A DNA stretch of 64,000 bases from Hirsutella rhossiliensis (GCF_020360975.1 NW_025408687.1:806001-870000), one strand, 5' to 3'; counted from the stretch's first letter, positions 36,527 through 47,971 are shown. Made by a program: numbers and translations. Notes: generated by a model from the letters alone, not told the origin.

Positions 36527-39352
36527 GGCTGCTGGGTGACGCTGGTTTGTCGGACTCGGCGCAAGGCTGGCTGGCTTGAAGGAGCTCGCGTCGGCAGGCA
36601 AAGGCAGTCCCTCCGGAGAGAGGAGAGCTGGTCGATGGGAAGCAAGGAAGGATGAGTAGGGGGAGCTGGTCCAGAGGGTCTTTTATTGGCCCGGATTTGA
36701 ATCAGCTCAACTCAGCTCAGCTCAGCTCAGCAGCTCAGGCCAGCTTCTGGGTCGGGCTCGGCTCGAATCGGCTAAGCTCGGTGGTCAACGAGCTGCCGAT
36801 GCTGTCGATACTGGGGGCTCGAAGTGGTAGAATTGGAGAGAGGGGAATAGGACAGAGGAGAGCTGATGAGGCCCAAAAACCGGCAAACAGGCAACAGAGA
36901 AGGAGAGGGGGTTTTATATGGAGGGGTAGAAGAGAGGGGAGAGGGCGGGGAGGAGGGGTCGGTAACAATAACAGTGGGAAAAAAAAACAGCCTCGAGTTG
37001 GCTTCGCCTCGCCGCGGAAGCATGACGTGAAGGGGAGGGGGCTTATTGTATCTTATTTGTGACTTGGGACACGGACTCGGTCACAGACCAAAAGACGAGG
37101 CAGCGTCTGGGCGACACGAGGCTCATCGACCCCGCCAAGCAGCAGCACAAAGTATTTACAAAGTACACACTACGAAGTGCAGTGCAACTCACACATTCAA
37201 CAGTGATATCTTTCTCACCTCGTCTGGAGGTACTCGTAACTAATTCTTGAGGTAGCTTGACATTGCGAGTACGAATACATACGATGACTTACGAGCGCTG
37301 TCAAAAAAGCCTGGCAGGTACAGACGGGTCTAATGCCAATCAGGCAAGGTCCGGAGTTGTGCCGCGAGTACTTCGTATAACAAGTGCACAAGCTGCAGTG
37401 CATTAATGCTCACTTCTGTATCCGTCCGTGTTAGCACCAAGTGGAAACTGCGCAAGGGATTGGTTTCAAGGCTCATCAACAAACATCGTTAGATGCTGCC
37501 GGCTCACCTACAGTCAAACCCGTCCATCCGTATTCATCATGGCTGACTTGACAGAGCTAACTAGGCAGCTCGCCTTGGGTTTGCCGTCGCGTTGGCTGCT
37601 ACATGGAGGACCTTGGAACGGATTCCTGACTGGTTGGGCCTTTGATTGACTCGAGGCATCGTCTGTAATGTAGTCATCTCTATATAACCAGGTCGGCCGT
37701 TGTGCCCACGTCCTCCATATTCGTAGCTGAAAGCGTGAGCCCTAAAAGGCGATTGCGGAGGGTATCGAGGGGTTTGCAAGGTACTTGGGTGACTTAGATA
37801 TGTGAAGGCTGCGGCGTTGTCGGTGGAACGGATGGGTCATGCAACATGGTGATGAAGGCAGACGACATGCTTGCCGAGTAAAGATAGATAGACTCGTTAT
37901 CGTCGGTTGTAAAAAACACCTGAGGCTAATACTTGTCAGCTAGGAGTCAAACGACGCGAAAGAAAGGCAAAGGGGTAACGTACCTTGCCGCCAGATGCCT
38001 GCTTCCTTCTTTCCGATCCTACGAGCCACCACCGTGTTTCGGCAAGGGCTATAACGAGCGCTACGACGTAAGGCTCATGCAAGAGCTCATTAGTAGTAAA
38101 CTTATTGCATTCGAGTCCCCTCAGGGTCAAGCCTGGGTGGTGACGTCGGCGGCCAACATATTGCTTAAAGATTCTCCTCTCTCGCAAGTCAAAAACCTGT
38201 CAGTGGTCGATATATGCAGCGACGGGAGGAAGAGGGCCGAAGTCGTAGTTAGGCTCGCTCCGTATAAAGAAGGATTAAACGGGGAAGCAAAATGTTGCGA
38301 TAGCCCCCGAGGGAGAAGTCAAGACTGGTGCTTCTTAGACAGAGTTAGGCAACGGTGTAACGAGTTTGGATCTGCAGGCTGCTTACACTGACTCTAACGG
38401 ACTATTAAATGAGCTTAAAAACACACCGCATTGCACTTTCCCGATGACGAGGCCAAGAACCCTGAAAGGACGCGTCAAAACCCCGCTGGATACGCTCACG
38501 GTCAGGGTTATCGAGCTCCATAATAACAAGCGGCGCATTTTCAGGGCCAGCAAAGGTGCACTGGAGTAACTCGAGGTGCAGCTTGGTTCACAGCAGAGGT
38601 TCGGCGATGATTCGTGATCTGGGGTACCGGCGAGCTCTTTGGTGAATGGAGAGAGCATCGACATGGTCGGTTGCGCGTGTCATTATCGGATACTCGGATT
38701 GCTGAGAAGGTGGCGTCTCCATCGCGAAGGGAGCCGCGCGAAGCTGGTCATGACGGAATGGAATGACGGCAGTTGAGGGCCTTGGCTTGAATAGACACTG
38801 AAGAGAGAGGGAAGAGCCGGAACTTAACGCCGCCATTCTATTCATACACACGCCCCATTTTAAAAATACGTACGGAGTGCCAAAGTAAGCCCGCTACCCG
38901 CCTATCACGAATAGCTATCTTGCGCATTTTAAAGGATTTATTATTGAAGGATTTATTAGGGTTATATAGTACTACGTACCTGAGTATGACTTGACTTGTA
39001 TAGTATAATTTATTATTAATAATGAAACAAGCGAAATGCGACTTTTGGTGGAAAATAGTGCCGGAAGTGGGGCGTGCCGGAAGCTGGGTGTGCTGACTTA
39101 CCTCGTCGTATCAATCGGACCTTACTCGTTAGTCAGCATGTCGAGACGCGACTTGCCTCTCACCACGCGCAGGCCACTTCTGCGAATCATCTACAAGCCC
39201 ACTGACCTCGATGCCCAGTTCGCTTGTACCCCCGAATTGCTGACCCCAACTGCCCCCCACACTCGACTGTGCTTCCACTTAGCCCCATTCCGCCCGGATG
39301 GCTTCGTAGCCAAAGTCGCTCGCTGCCTCTCGCTCGACGCAAGACAGTCGCC
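36527..39352. other. 2.8-kb divergent intergenic region between PCM1 and MUS81
   Basis: The first 500 bp hold a CTCAG repeat and purine-rich DNA, likely promoter and leader of PCM1. Open frames around 37933-38569 (152 and 67 codons) show no motif I know and no support as a gene. The segment 38930-39030 is AT-rich with TTATTATTAATAATG-like words. No transposon remnant was recognised. Confidence 0.5.
36706..36735 (+). repeat. CTCAG pentanucleotide repeat
   Basis: Four perfect CTCAG units at 36711-36730 are flanked by imperfect ones (CTCAA, CAG). The repeat lies about 190 bp upstream of the PCM1 start codon. Confidence 0.85.
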
Positions 39353-41098
39353 ATGGCCCCCGATATCGAGACCGAGTGTGCAAACCCCCAGCTGTTGGCC
39401 TGGGTCAAGGAGTGGCTCGACCTTGCCAGGGAACGCAACTCCAAGGGAATCACCACCTACAAGAACGCCTACGAGTCCCTCAGGGCCTGTCCCTTGGTGT
39501 TCCAACATCCCGCCCAGCTCCAGCAGCTCAAGGGCTTCGGCCCCAAGCTGTGCGAGCGTCTGACGGAAAACCTCAAGAGACACTGCCAGCAAAATGGCAT
39601 TCCCATGCCGGAGCATCCTCAAGCGTCCAGGGCCGCCGTAGACTCCCAGGACGGGGCCCTCAAGAAGAGGAAGAAGACGCAGCCCAAGCCATATGTCCCA
39701 ACTTTTCGCTCGGGCGCCTATGCCCTCATCCTCGGACTCTCCACCCTGCCCGAGGATGCGTCCAGGGGTATGGCCAAGACAGACCTGATCCAAGTTTCGC
39801 AGCCACACTGCGACTCGTCCCTGACCGTGCCCAGCGACCCCACAAAGTTCTACACCGCCTGGAGCTCCATGAAAACACTCATCCAAAAGGAGCTCGTCTA
39901 TGAGAGCGGCAGGCCATTGCGCCGATACGCCCTCTCTGACGAGGGATGGGACGTGGCCAAACGAATCAAGGAGACGCGCCAGTGGCATTTGGAAAACGAG
40001 GATAACGGAGCTGGCTACCACAAACCGCCGGGGATCCCAAACGAGCCTGGACCTGCCCCGACCCTCCCGCGTTGCTCCCTTTCCCCTGAGCCTCAAGAAC
40101 CGCAGAGACGCGTCTCGCCTTGCCGCAATGTCGTCGCAGAAGGCCCGGTTGTCTCGGGGCATGACTCTTTGCCTGATTTCAGCCCCATAAGGCTACCTCC
40201 TGGGTCATTTTCGGTCCATCTTGTGCTCGACGTCCGTGAAGTCAGAGCCAAGACAGATCGCGACTACATGCAGGAGGAGCTTGCCAAACAGGACGTGAAG
40301 CCCATTATGAGGAGTCTCGAAGTCGGGGATGTCCAATGGATTGCCAAGTGTCACGATCCAGACCTCTTGTCGAAGCACGGAGCTGAGGGGGACGAGGTTG
40401 CCCTCGATTGGATCGTGGAAAGAAAACGGCTTGATGACTTGATCGGTAGCATCAAGGACGGGAGGTTCCACGAACAAAAGTTTCGCCTCAACCGCTCCGG
40501 GGCTAGAAAGGTGGTTTACATCATTGAAGAAATCTCAATGGACCCGGCCTCGCATCAGAGATACGAAGAGGCGGTTCAATCTGCCATTGCTTCAACGCAA
40601 GTCGTCAATGGCTATTTTGTCAAGAGGACGGCCAAGATGGATGAAACCATCAAGTACCTGGCCAGATTGACTCGGATGTTGAAGCGCGACTACGAGAGCC
40701 GTACTCTCAACGTCATCCCGACCAATGTCCTCACCGCCCAAAACTATCTGCCGCTCATCAACCACGTACGCGAAAGGGACACTTCCGCGGGATACTACAT
40801 TAGCTATTCCGCCTTTGCGTCGCTGGCGTCCAAGTCGGAGATGATGACGCTGCGCGACGTCTTCCTCAAGATGCTCATGACGACAAGGGGGGTCACGGGG
40901 GAGCGGGCGCTGGAGATACAGAAACGGTGGAAGACGCCCTACGAATTTGTCAAGGCATTCGAAGCCTGCGGACCTGGAGAACCCGGCAGAAAGCGCAAGC
41001 GAGAGCTGGTGACCGGCGAGTTGAACTACCTGGTCGGGAGAAAGAAGATCAACAAGGTCCTCAGCCAGAGGATTGCGGAAGTCTGGGGGGACGTCTGA
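39353..41098 (+). CDS. MUS81: Crossover junction endonuclease Mus81, 581 aa
   Basis: Single exon; start ATG 39353 (MAPDIETECANPQLLAWVKE) in a CCATGG context. The N-terminal helix-hairpin-helix region includes LKGFGPKLCERLTENLKRHC. A winged-helix segment follows (about 125-220), then a Pro-rich linker. The XPF-family nuclease core is intact: HLVLDVREVRAKTDRDY, SLEVGDVQWIAKCHD, and DWIVERKRLDDLIGSIKDGR carrying the ERKxxDDL metal-binding signature. The C-terminal HhH2 is TTRGVTGERALEIQKRW onward. Mus81 with Eme1/Mms4 cleaves branched DNA (nicked Holliday junctions, flaps) in recombination and fork repair. Length is close to yeast Mus81. The 3' end lies only 92 bp from the convergent riboflavin synthase gene. 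Confidence 0.95.
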   Translation: MAPDIETECANPQLLAWVKEWLDLARERNSKGITTYKNAYESLRACPLVFQHPAQLQQLKGFGPKLCERLTENLKRHCQQNGIPMPEHPQASRAAVDSQDGALKKRKKTQPKPYVPTFRSGAYALILGLSTLPEDASRGMAKTDLIQVSQPHCDSSLTVPSDPTKFYTAWSSMKTLIQKELVYESGRPLRRYALSDEGWDVAKRIKETRQWHLENEDNGAGYHKPPGIPNEPGPAPTLPRCSLSPEPQEPQRRVSPCRNVVAEGPVVSGHDSLPDFSPIRLPPGSFSVHLVLDVREVRAKTDRDYMQEELAKQDVKPIMRSLEVGDVQWIAKCHDPDLLSKHGAEGDEVALDWIVERKRLDDLIGSIKDGRFHEQKFRLNRSGARKVVYIIEEISMDPASHQRYEEAVQSAIASTQVVNGYFVKRTAKMDETIKYLARLTRMLKRDYESRTLNVIPTNVLTAQNYLPLINHVRERDTSAGYYISYSAFASLASKSEMMTLRDVFLKMLMTTRGVTGERALEIQKRWKTPYEFVKAFEACGPGEPGRKRKRELVTGELNYLVGRKKINKVLSQRIAEVWGDV

Positions 41099-41190
41099 AG
41101 GTTTCCCAGGGCCAACAGCTACGCGCCGGTACGAGTTTCCAATGATGCGCATTCATACTACCTAGACAAGAAAAGTAAGACTAGGCTTGC

Positions 41191-41945
41191 TCAAGGTTTG
41201 CCTCCCAGTCCTTGGGCAACGATTCGCTCCACCATCTTCTCGAGCAGGGGAATCGATGCCGAACCGGTCGCCGAACCGAGGATTCCCGCCAGCGACTTTT
41301 CAGCGTACTTAGCCATCATGTCCACCTCAATGTTCACCGTGTCACCCTTGGCTTTCTGTGCCAGGACAACTCGCTCTTGCGAGTAGGCAATCAGCATAAT
41401 CTCCCACCAGCCGTCCATGTCATCAACCCTGGTAACGGTCAAGCTGGTGCCATCGACGGAGATGAAACCCTTGTACACAATGTACCGCAGCATGTCGCGG
41501 TTTTTGGGCTGAAACCGGAATGTCAGAGCATTGCCGTCCTTGGTGGTGGACAGGATCTCGGCCGTCGTGTCGACGTGGCCCTGGACAAAGTGGCCGCCCA
41601 TGCGGGTATCGGCCCGGACGGCGCGCTCCAGGTTGACCCTACTCGACTGCCGGAGCGCGCCAAGGTTGGTGATGCGCAGCGTCTCCGGTGCTATGCCCAC
41701 CTTGAAGCTGCTGGAGGTGAATGAGGTGACGGTGAGGCAGCAGCCGTTGATGGCGATTGAGTCGCCCTCATGGCAGTCCTTGAGGAGCTCGGAGCTCGCC
41801 GGGATGGTGAAAGTGACGGTAGTGCCGCCGGATGAGTCGTTGGTGTCGACATGGGAGACGACTGCAACCTGACTGAGCTTGGATGACAGCCGCAAAGCCT
41901 CGGCGGTGACTCACCTCCAATCTCTTCGACGATGCCCGTGAACAT
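41191..41945 (-). CDS. RIB5: Riboflavin synthase, alpha chain, 233 aa
   Basis: Exon 1 (41915-41945) encodes MFTGIVEEIG; the 53-nt intron ends at GTTGCAG and exon 2 is 41191-41861. The N-terminal MFTGIVE is the hallmark of the family. Two internally duplicated lumazine-binding domains follow: first GDSIAINGCCLTVTSFTSSS and GGHFVQGHVDTTAEI; second YKGFISVDGTSLTVTRVDD and GDTVNIEVDMMAKYAEKSL. The enzyme dismutates 6,7-dimethyl-8-ribityllumazine to riboflavin, working as a trimer. I chose the acceptor that keeps phase (G|TC GTC) among several AG sites; AGs at CAAG, CTCAG and GTCAG upstream are out of phase. Length matches yeast (238 aa). Confidence 0.93.
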
Positions 41946-42460
41946 GGTGGGCGAGCGACTTGGGCTAACGCGGGCTATCCGGGCAGGGTCTTTGGGATTG
42001 GTGAGCTGAGTTGAGATGCAAGATATGCCGCGCTGGATTTATGTGCTGGCCCAAGAATCCGGCGACGCGACGCTTTCAAACGTCAGCAATGTGGAAGATG
42101 AGTCGTGTCAACTCCACTTCCCTTATGCAAGCCTGTCCCGGCCAGGTCATTCGATGACCCAAAGGCTAAAAGGCGACCGACGACGTCGGGCTTGGAAGCT
42201 GGAGCTGGACCCCTCCGGGATCCGGACCAGCCGCCCCGCCCCCACCTTTCCCTGCGCCGGCACGGCCTGCTTATCGATAGCCGCGCCGCCCAAAATTTTC
42301 CTGCGTGGCAAGAGAAGGTTCGCTGAGGACAGCAGCGGCGTCTATCTTGACGAGTGCGCCTCGCAACCTGCATACCTTGGAGGGATCTCGACTGCCCTTT
42401 GCCGATTCAAAATCACAGAGCTCTGAACGAGTTCAGCCTTGCCAGGCGGCACCTCCCGTC
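41946..42460. promoter_or_regulatory. Divergent intergenic region, RIB5/ACL4
   Basis: 515 bp between outward-facing starts. A 41-codon open frame runs in phase into ACL4 from 42305 but is without motif. No specific element claimed. Confidence 0.45.
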
Positions 42461-43579
42461 ATGGCGCCTGTCCGGCCCAGGAACACAAAGCAGCCAGGCC
42501 CCGGCTCAACGCTCGCCGATTCCGAGACGCAGCTCGCCGCGGGAAACCTCGACGAGGCCATTATACTTGCGACGAGAGCGCTTGACGCCACAGGTCCCGG
42601 CGGCGACTTTGAGCTGCGAGCGCTCAACTTGCTCGGCATGCTGCACGTCGAGACGGGCGACATCGAGGAGGCGCGCGTCTTCTTTGAGCGCGCAGTCAAG
42701 CTGGACGAGGATGGGCTGGTGGACGAAAAGGTCGGCGGAGGCCCGGAAAAGTTCCTCTTCCTGGCACAGCTGAGCGATGAGGGCGGCCAAGACAGCGTGC
42801 TCTGGTTTGAGCGCGGGGCAGCGGCCTTGAGAAGGCAGGTCCAGATCCTGTCTGGTGTTGCCGGCAGAACGTCCGAGCAGCAGGCCGATCTTGACGAGAA
42901 GCAACACAAGCTCGGCGGCGTCCTCTGTGCGGTGGCAGAGGTCTACATGACGGACCTGTCGTGGGAGGACGATGCCGAGCAACGCTGCGAGGCGCTCATC
43001 ACCGAGGCTATGATGATTGCGCCGAACTCGGCCGAAACATGGCAGACGGTCGGCAACGTGCGCATCTCGCAGGAGCGCGTCCAAGAAGCCAAGACCGCCC
43101 TCGCGAGGAGTCTGGAGCTGTGGCGAGACCTTCCACCCGAACATCCCGCCATCCCCGAGTTTCCCACCCGAATCGCCCTGGCGCGCCTCCTTCTCGAGAC
43201 TGAGATGGAGGAAGAGGCCTTGGCGGTGCTCGAGCGCCTCGTCACCGACGACGATCAGAGTGTCGAGGCGTGGTATCTTGGTGGCTGGTGCCTTTACATT
43301 GACGGCGAGAAGCAGCGCGAAGCACAGCCACAGGAGCAAAATGGTGCTGCACAAGACGAGTGGAAGTCGACGTGGTCGACGGCGCGGAAGTGGCTGGCGC
43401 GGTGCTTGAAGCTGTATGCAATGCTCGAGTACGAAGACGAACGGCTCGGCGAACACGCCGTCGAGCTCTTCGAGAACATAAACAAGGAGCTTGGTGAGAT
43501 GCCGGAGGGTGAGGAGGAGGATTGGGACGACAGTGGCGACGAGAATCATGAGGATGAGGACGAGGAGATGCAGGATTGA
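42461..43579 (+). CDS. ACL4: Acl4-like TPR chaperone of ribosomal protein L4, 372 aa
   Basis: Single exon from ATG 42461 (MAPVRPRNTKQPGPGSTLAD). The protein consists of TPR-type helical repeats: AAGNLDEAIILATRALDATG, LNLLGMLHVETGDIEEARVF, ITEAMMIAPNSAETWQTVGN, and ALAVLERLVTDDDQSVEAWY with LGGWCLY. It ends in a very acidic tail (EEEDWDDSGDENHEDEDEEM). Yeast Acl4 binds nascent uL4 (Rpl4) and escorts it to the pre-60S particle; the acidic tail is typical of ribosomal-protein chaperones. Assignment to Acl4 rests on overall layout and motifs such as YMTDLSWEDDAEQRCEALI. Other TPR proteins are a less likely alternative. Confidence 0.82.
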   Translation: MAPVRPRNTKQPGPGSTLADSETQLAAGNLDEAIILATRALDATGPGGDFELRALNLLGMLHVETGDIEEARVFFERAVKLDEDGLVDEKVGGGPEKFLFLAQLSDEGGQDSVLWFERGAAALRRQVQILSGVAGRTSEQQADLDEKQHKLGGVLCAVAEVYMTDLSWEDDAEQRCEALITEAMMIAPNSAETWQTVGNVRISQERVQEAKTALARSLELWRDLPPEHPAIPEFPTRIALARLLLETEMEEEALAVLERLVTDDDQSVEAWYLGGWCLYIDGEKQREAQPQEQNGAAQDEWKSTWSTARKWLARCLKLYAMLEYEDERLGEHAVELFENINKELGEMPEGEEEDWDDSGDENHEDEDEEMQD

Positions 43580-43902
43580 GAGAGCCAAACCACGATAGTG
43601 GCGATTCATGACGATATCTAGACGGCGTTGAGCCATGATGAAAAGTGCGGCATGACAGCGATTTGCTTGGATGGCATAATGATCACCACCAGTGGGCGAC
43701 GCCCTATTGATCAGGTCGTGCGTTCCCGAGGTGCCGAACTATTTCGCAACGCATACGTCCGTGTCGCTCACTTGCTGCAACGACGCGGCAATCGGTCCTC
43801 GTCTCCCGGTGGCCGCGACATGATGCTGCCGTGCAACAGATATCTTGTCGCTCAAGAATTCCATCCAACTCCATGTAGAAAGCGTTGTTCGGTCAAGACA
43901 CG
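43580..43902. other. Convergent intergenic region
   Basis: 323 bp between the 3' ends of ACL4 and the RWD gene. Nothing recognised. Confidence 0.5.
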
Positions 43903-44649
43903 TCACGATGCCTCCACCTGTAACCTTTCCAAGGCCTCGGTCGGCACACCATCGTCCTCGTCGCCCTCGTCTCCCTTGCCGGCCAGGCCGCGCTCCCAGA
44001 GCTGCCTGCCCGTCAGCTTGACCGGCTCCTTGACCTTTGCCTTTTTCAGCTCGGCCAGCCTCTCCTCCTCCTCCCTCCGCTCCTTTTCCTCAATCTCCTT
44101 CAAGAAGTCCTCGCGCCATTTGAGAAAGGTTTCGGGCGTGACGGGCGTGCCATGGAACTTTTTGTTCTCCTCCCGCTCGGCGGCCAGGAGAGCCTCTTCC
44201 TGTACCTGGGCGGCGGCATCTCTCCTGTCCTGGACGAGCTGCTCGGCGGATTCCTTGAGGGCGGAGACGAGCGTAAAGACCATTGCCATGCCGAGGCTCT
44301 CCTGGGCAGTCTCTGCGACGCTCTCTAGGAGCTGGTCGCGGTCGTCGGCGACGCTGAAGTCGGGGTGCGGAGGTGCATTGGGGAGGGCGATGATGTCGAG
44401 ATGGGGCGCCGAGTCGGGGTAGTCTTGGGGGTAGCGGACTTGGAGCAAGAACTGGGGCGCTTCTTCCCCTTCTCGTTCGAGGACGTCTAGGGTGATGGAT
44501 ATTCTGAACTCGGTCTCGGATATGTCTGCGGCTCGTCAATGGGCGTCTCTTGCAAAGTTGCGCCGATGGGGTGGTGTCGCACCGGTGATTTCTTCTGGGA
44601 AGATGGACTCGAGGACCTCGCGCTCTTCGATCTGCTCCTCGCGACCCAT
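43903..44649 (-). CDS. RWD-domain protein (Gir2/RWDD1-like), 229 aa
   Basis: Exon 1 is 44583-44649 (MGREEQIEEREVLESIFPEE); exon 2 is 43903-44525. The splice (ATC ACC G|GTGCGA...GCCGCAG|AC ATA) joins EEIT|DISETEFRISITLDVL. The RWD fold covers about residues 1-110, with VRYPQDYPDSAPHLDIIAL as the conserved YPxxxP segment. A long Glu/Lys-rich coiled-coil tail follows (EEALLAAEREENKKFHGTPV, then FLKEIEEKERREEEERLAEL) and the LTGRQLWERGLAGK motif near the C-terminus, which is shared with Gir2/RWDD1. Gir2 binds the DRG-type GTPase Rbg2 and Gcn1 and so touches translation control. Function here is inferred from family only. Confidence 0.87.
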
Positions 44650-44984
44650 CCTTGAAGGATTCGGCGGTCGAGTGCCTGAGCAATCGACTCTTTCGGGTTG
44701 GTTTCTGGGGGCTTTTCGTGTTGTAAACTGCACACTGGATGTTCAAGTAATTGCCTACTATAAGTTAGAGACGCCGACCCGAAGTGGGGGAGGGGGTGGG
44801 CCTTGATAGCGGGGTTCGCAGCGCTGTAGCCCGTACTGCGCCTGCAGTAAAGTTCACCGCCCGGCAGTAATCCCCCAAAAAAATTATCTTGGTCGATTCC
44901 CAGCGAGCAAGATTCAGCTCCATCGCAAACCCAACTCACTGGCCATTTCGCCCCGTCGCCGAGTCTCGCAGGACCTCCGACACA
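44650..44984. promoter_or_regulatory. Bidirectional promoter, RWD gene/PUF6
   Basis: 335 bp between two outward-facing start codons, so the two genes share regulatory sequence. No motif claimed. Confidence 0.5.
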
Positions 44985-47125
44985 ATGGCCGCAAAGGAAG
45001 CCAGAGTCGGCCAGAAGAGAAAAGTCGCCGGCAAGGGAAAGCCGGACGCCAAGGTCAAGAAGGCCCGGCTTAACGACTCCAAGCCCGCAAAGATGGCGGC
45101 CAAGGAGGCGACCGAGGATGCGTCCCGCGACGTTGAAGCCTTTTCCGACTCAGACTTGGACGAAGAGGGTGGCGTGAAGCTCGAGGAAAAGTCTGCGGGC
45201 AAGGGGTCCACGCAGACTGGTGGCGCTTCCAATTCGACCGTCTTCGACCGCGGTACGTTGCGTCATGGCATCTGGCTGGCCATTCCGCACACTAACATGG
45301 TGCAGGCGGCCTGACGTCCCGGGAATCGCATGCAAAGCAGAAGCAGCTGGCCCAAGAACGAAGGGCGGCGAAGCCGTTGGCAGACGAGGTTCAGCGGACC
45401 AAGAAGATCTGGGAGAGATTGCGAAAGAAGTCGCACGTCCCCAAGGACGAGCGGCAAGCGCTGGTCAAGGAACTGTTTGGCATCATCACCGGTCGCTGTC
45501 GGGACTTTGTCTTGAAGCACGACGCTGTCCGGGCCGTGCAGACGGCCATCAAGTACTCGACGCCCGAGCAGAGAAAGCAGATTGGCCGGGAGCTCGAAGG
45601 AAGCTACGCTCAGCTGGCCGAGAGCCGATATGCAAAGTTTCTCATCGGAAAGCTGCTGGTGCACAACGATGACGAGATCCGGGACTTGATTGTGCCAAAC
45701 TTTTACGGCAAGGTGCGCAAACTCATCAACCACTCCGAGGCCTCGTGGATCCTCGACGACATATACCGGACCGTGGCAACCAAAGAGCAAAAGGCCATCC
45801 TGCTGCGCGAGTGGTACGGCCCCGAGTTCAGCCTCCGAGAAATGACCAGAGACACCAAGCCCACGGCGGATCTGAAACAGATACTCGAGGACGAACCCAG
45901 CAAGCGCGGCCCGATCATGAAGAGCCTCGCGGACATGATCAACTCGCTCGTCCAAAAGAGAATGTCAGGCTTCACAATGCTGCACGATGCCATGCTGCAG
46001 TACTTCGTCAACACTCAGGCCGGCACGGAAGAGTTCGCCGAGCTCATGGAGATGGTCAAGGGAGATGAAAGCGGCGACCTGTTGAAAAACATGGCCTTCA
46101 CCAAGTCCGGTGCCCGGCTGACCTGCCTGCTTTTCGCATACGGGACGTCCAAGGACCGGAAGCATCTGCTCAAGCCGTACAAGGACACCATTGTCCTCAT
46201 GTCTGGGGACTCGTACGCCCACGTCGTCATCCTCACGGCCTACGACGTCATTGACGACACCAAGCTGGTGGCCAAGGCGGTATTCCCAGAACTCCTCGGC
46301 GACAAGGCAGAGGAGACGGCGCAAAACGTCATCGGGGCCGTCAACAACCCCAACGCGAGGACGACGTTGCTGTATCTGTTTGAGGGCCTGTCTAGCTCTC
46401 TGTTTCCGGCCAGCCACTCTTTCGACGTGGAAACGCTAAAGGAAGTCCACGAGATCCGCAAGACGACGAGTAAGAAGGACGACGACCTTCGCCGCAAGGA
46501 GCTTCTCGCCGTTTTGGCGCCGCAGCTACTATCAGTCGTCGCTGCTGCGCCCAAGGAGCTGACGTCGACGGCATTTGGCTGTCAGCTTGTCACCGACGTG
46601 CTCCTGTCCGAAACCGCCGACAAGAAAAGTGCGCTCAAGGCCATGGCACAGTCCGCCGCCGGCGATCCGGAGGAAGAGCCGGCCGAGGATAGCCTGTCGC
46701 CTCTGCCGCACATTTCGAAAACACCCTTTGGCGGTCGCATGCTGAAGTCTCTGATCCAGGGCGGCAGGTTCGACAGAGCCGCGGGCAAGGTGGTCCCGGT
46801 GCAGCCGCCAATGGGCTTCTCCAACGTGCTCTATCCCGTCATCAAGGACTACGTCATGGATTGGGCCACTGGCCCCAGCTCGTTTGTGGTCGTTGCTCTA
46901 TTGGAGGCTGGTGACTTTGACAAGGTGGACTCGTTGAAGAAGATTCTGAAGAAGAATCGGGAGCAGCTGGAAAAGGCGGCAACGGAAATGACGACGGAGC
47001 AAAAGGCGGCCCGGGAGGCAAACGAGGCCAAGTCGGGGGAAAAGGGCGACAAGAAGAAGAAGAAGAAGAAGACGGAGGCAGCGGTCGGGAACATGGGCAG
47101 TAAATTGCTGTTGGAGAAGCTGTGA
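44985..47125 (+). CDS. PUF6: Puf6-type pumilio-homology protein, 695 aa
   Basis: Exons 44985-45252 and 45306-47125; the intron has GTACGT donor and ACTAAC branch site; join FDRG|GLTSRESHAKQ. A Lys-rich acidic N-terminus (nuclear/nucleolar targeting likely) is followed by PUF repeats from about residue 130: IITGRCRDFVLKHDAVRAVQ, AESRYAKFLIGKLLVHND, MSGFTMLHDAMLQYFV. The C-terminal CPL domain includes GDSYAHVVILTAYDVIDDTK and SLIQGGRFDRA. The tail is poly-Lys (GDKKKKKKKTEAAV). Yeast Puf6 works in 60S biogenesis and represses ASH1 mRNA. Length is close to yeast Puf6 (656 aa). Confidence 0.93.
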
Positions 47126-47359
47126 TGCTGGCAGCAGCGTACATGGTTGTGTATTGGATTCATGATGGTTTGATGGTCGTGTTGGGCAAAGGGCTCTCAG
47201 CATTCTTGGCCTCGCACAGTCACGGGCGTTGTTTTACTGCTTTACGTTGGTGCGTGTCTGCCTGGGGGAACCGTCTTTAGAGAGCAACAAAGAAAGGACT
47301 TGAGTTGACCGTGCGACCGGGCATGTTGGCGTTGCGCGATGACGGGAATCCGAGTGATA

Positions 47360-47572
47360 TTATTGCACAAGAGAAACGTAACGTCTCGCGACGGCCTTGT
47401 TTGCTGCCTCTGCCATGACGACCGACTGCAGGGTGCCGCGGGCGTCTAGCCGCGTGTTGTGCCTGGCGAGCCTGGTCTCCAAGCGAGCTTCCCGTTTCTT
47501 TTGTGTGACGGGCTTGGGGTCGACGGTGCGTGGCGAGCAAATGTCGGGTTTCCGAGGAGGCTGCGAGAACAA
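47360..47572 (-). CDS. Possible small basic protein, 5' end unresolved
   Basis: I do not recognise a family. The frame on the minus strand encodes PPRKPDICSPRTVDPKPVTQ, then a helix-prone charged block REARLETRLARHNTRLDARG and TLQSVVMAEAANKAVARRYV, stopping at 47360. This looks more protein-like than the Arg/Pro-rich shadow frames around it. A good acceptor (CTTGTTCTCGCAG) lies directly before CCT CCT CGG at about 47564, so the annotated ATG 47572 may be inside an intron and a short upstream exon may exist, for example around 47750-47770. Unsupported by any known homologue I can name. Confidence 0.35.
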   Translation of the reverse strand: MFSQPPRKPDICSPRTVDPKPVTQKKREARLETRLARHNTRLDARGTLQSVVMAEAANKAVARRYVSLVQ

Positions 47573-47875
47573 GGAAGCGGGAGCCGGTTCTTGGTCTTGG
47601 TGGCAACGATGAGCCGTCGGGCCCCTGGCTAATGAACATGGCGAATGGCTATGCCGCTGGGAACAGAGACGGATAGCTGCCCAAGCAAAAAAGGCACACG
47701 GCAGCCAAGGCAGGGCAGTTTCAACAGCACCCCGTGTGTCCCTGTCAACTCACACAGGCACTCCTCCTCTCATCTCCTCGGAACAGACGCGTGAAGCACA
47801 GCACAGAGGCGGCCGCCGTGGCAGCACATGAGACGCCCTTGTTCTCCCGTCTCCTCCTGTTCTCTTCTCTCGCTC

Positions 47876-47910
47876 ACGCACGCACACACACACGCGCGTG
47901 CGCGCGTATC
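47876..47910 (+). repeat. Alternating purine-pyrimidine CA/CG tract
   Basis: Runs of CA, CG and GCGCG alternate almost without interruption (ACGCACACACACACGCGCG within it). Such sequence is prone to Z-DNA; this is inference. Confidence 0.7.
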
Positions 47911-47971
47911 TGCTGCTGCTTGTCGTTGTCGATTCGCAGTGCACATTGCGGCCGCGTATTGCTGAGCTTGA

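Noticed and set aside
37933..38569. Two adjacent frames (152 and 67 codons) as a gene or pseudogene
   Set aside because: No recognisable family and no convincing join; left as intergenic.
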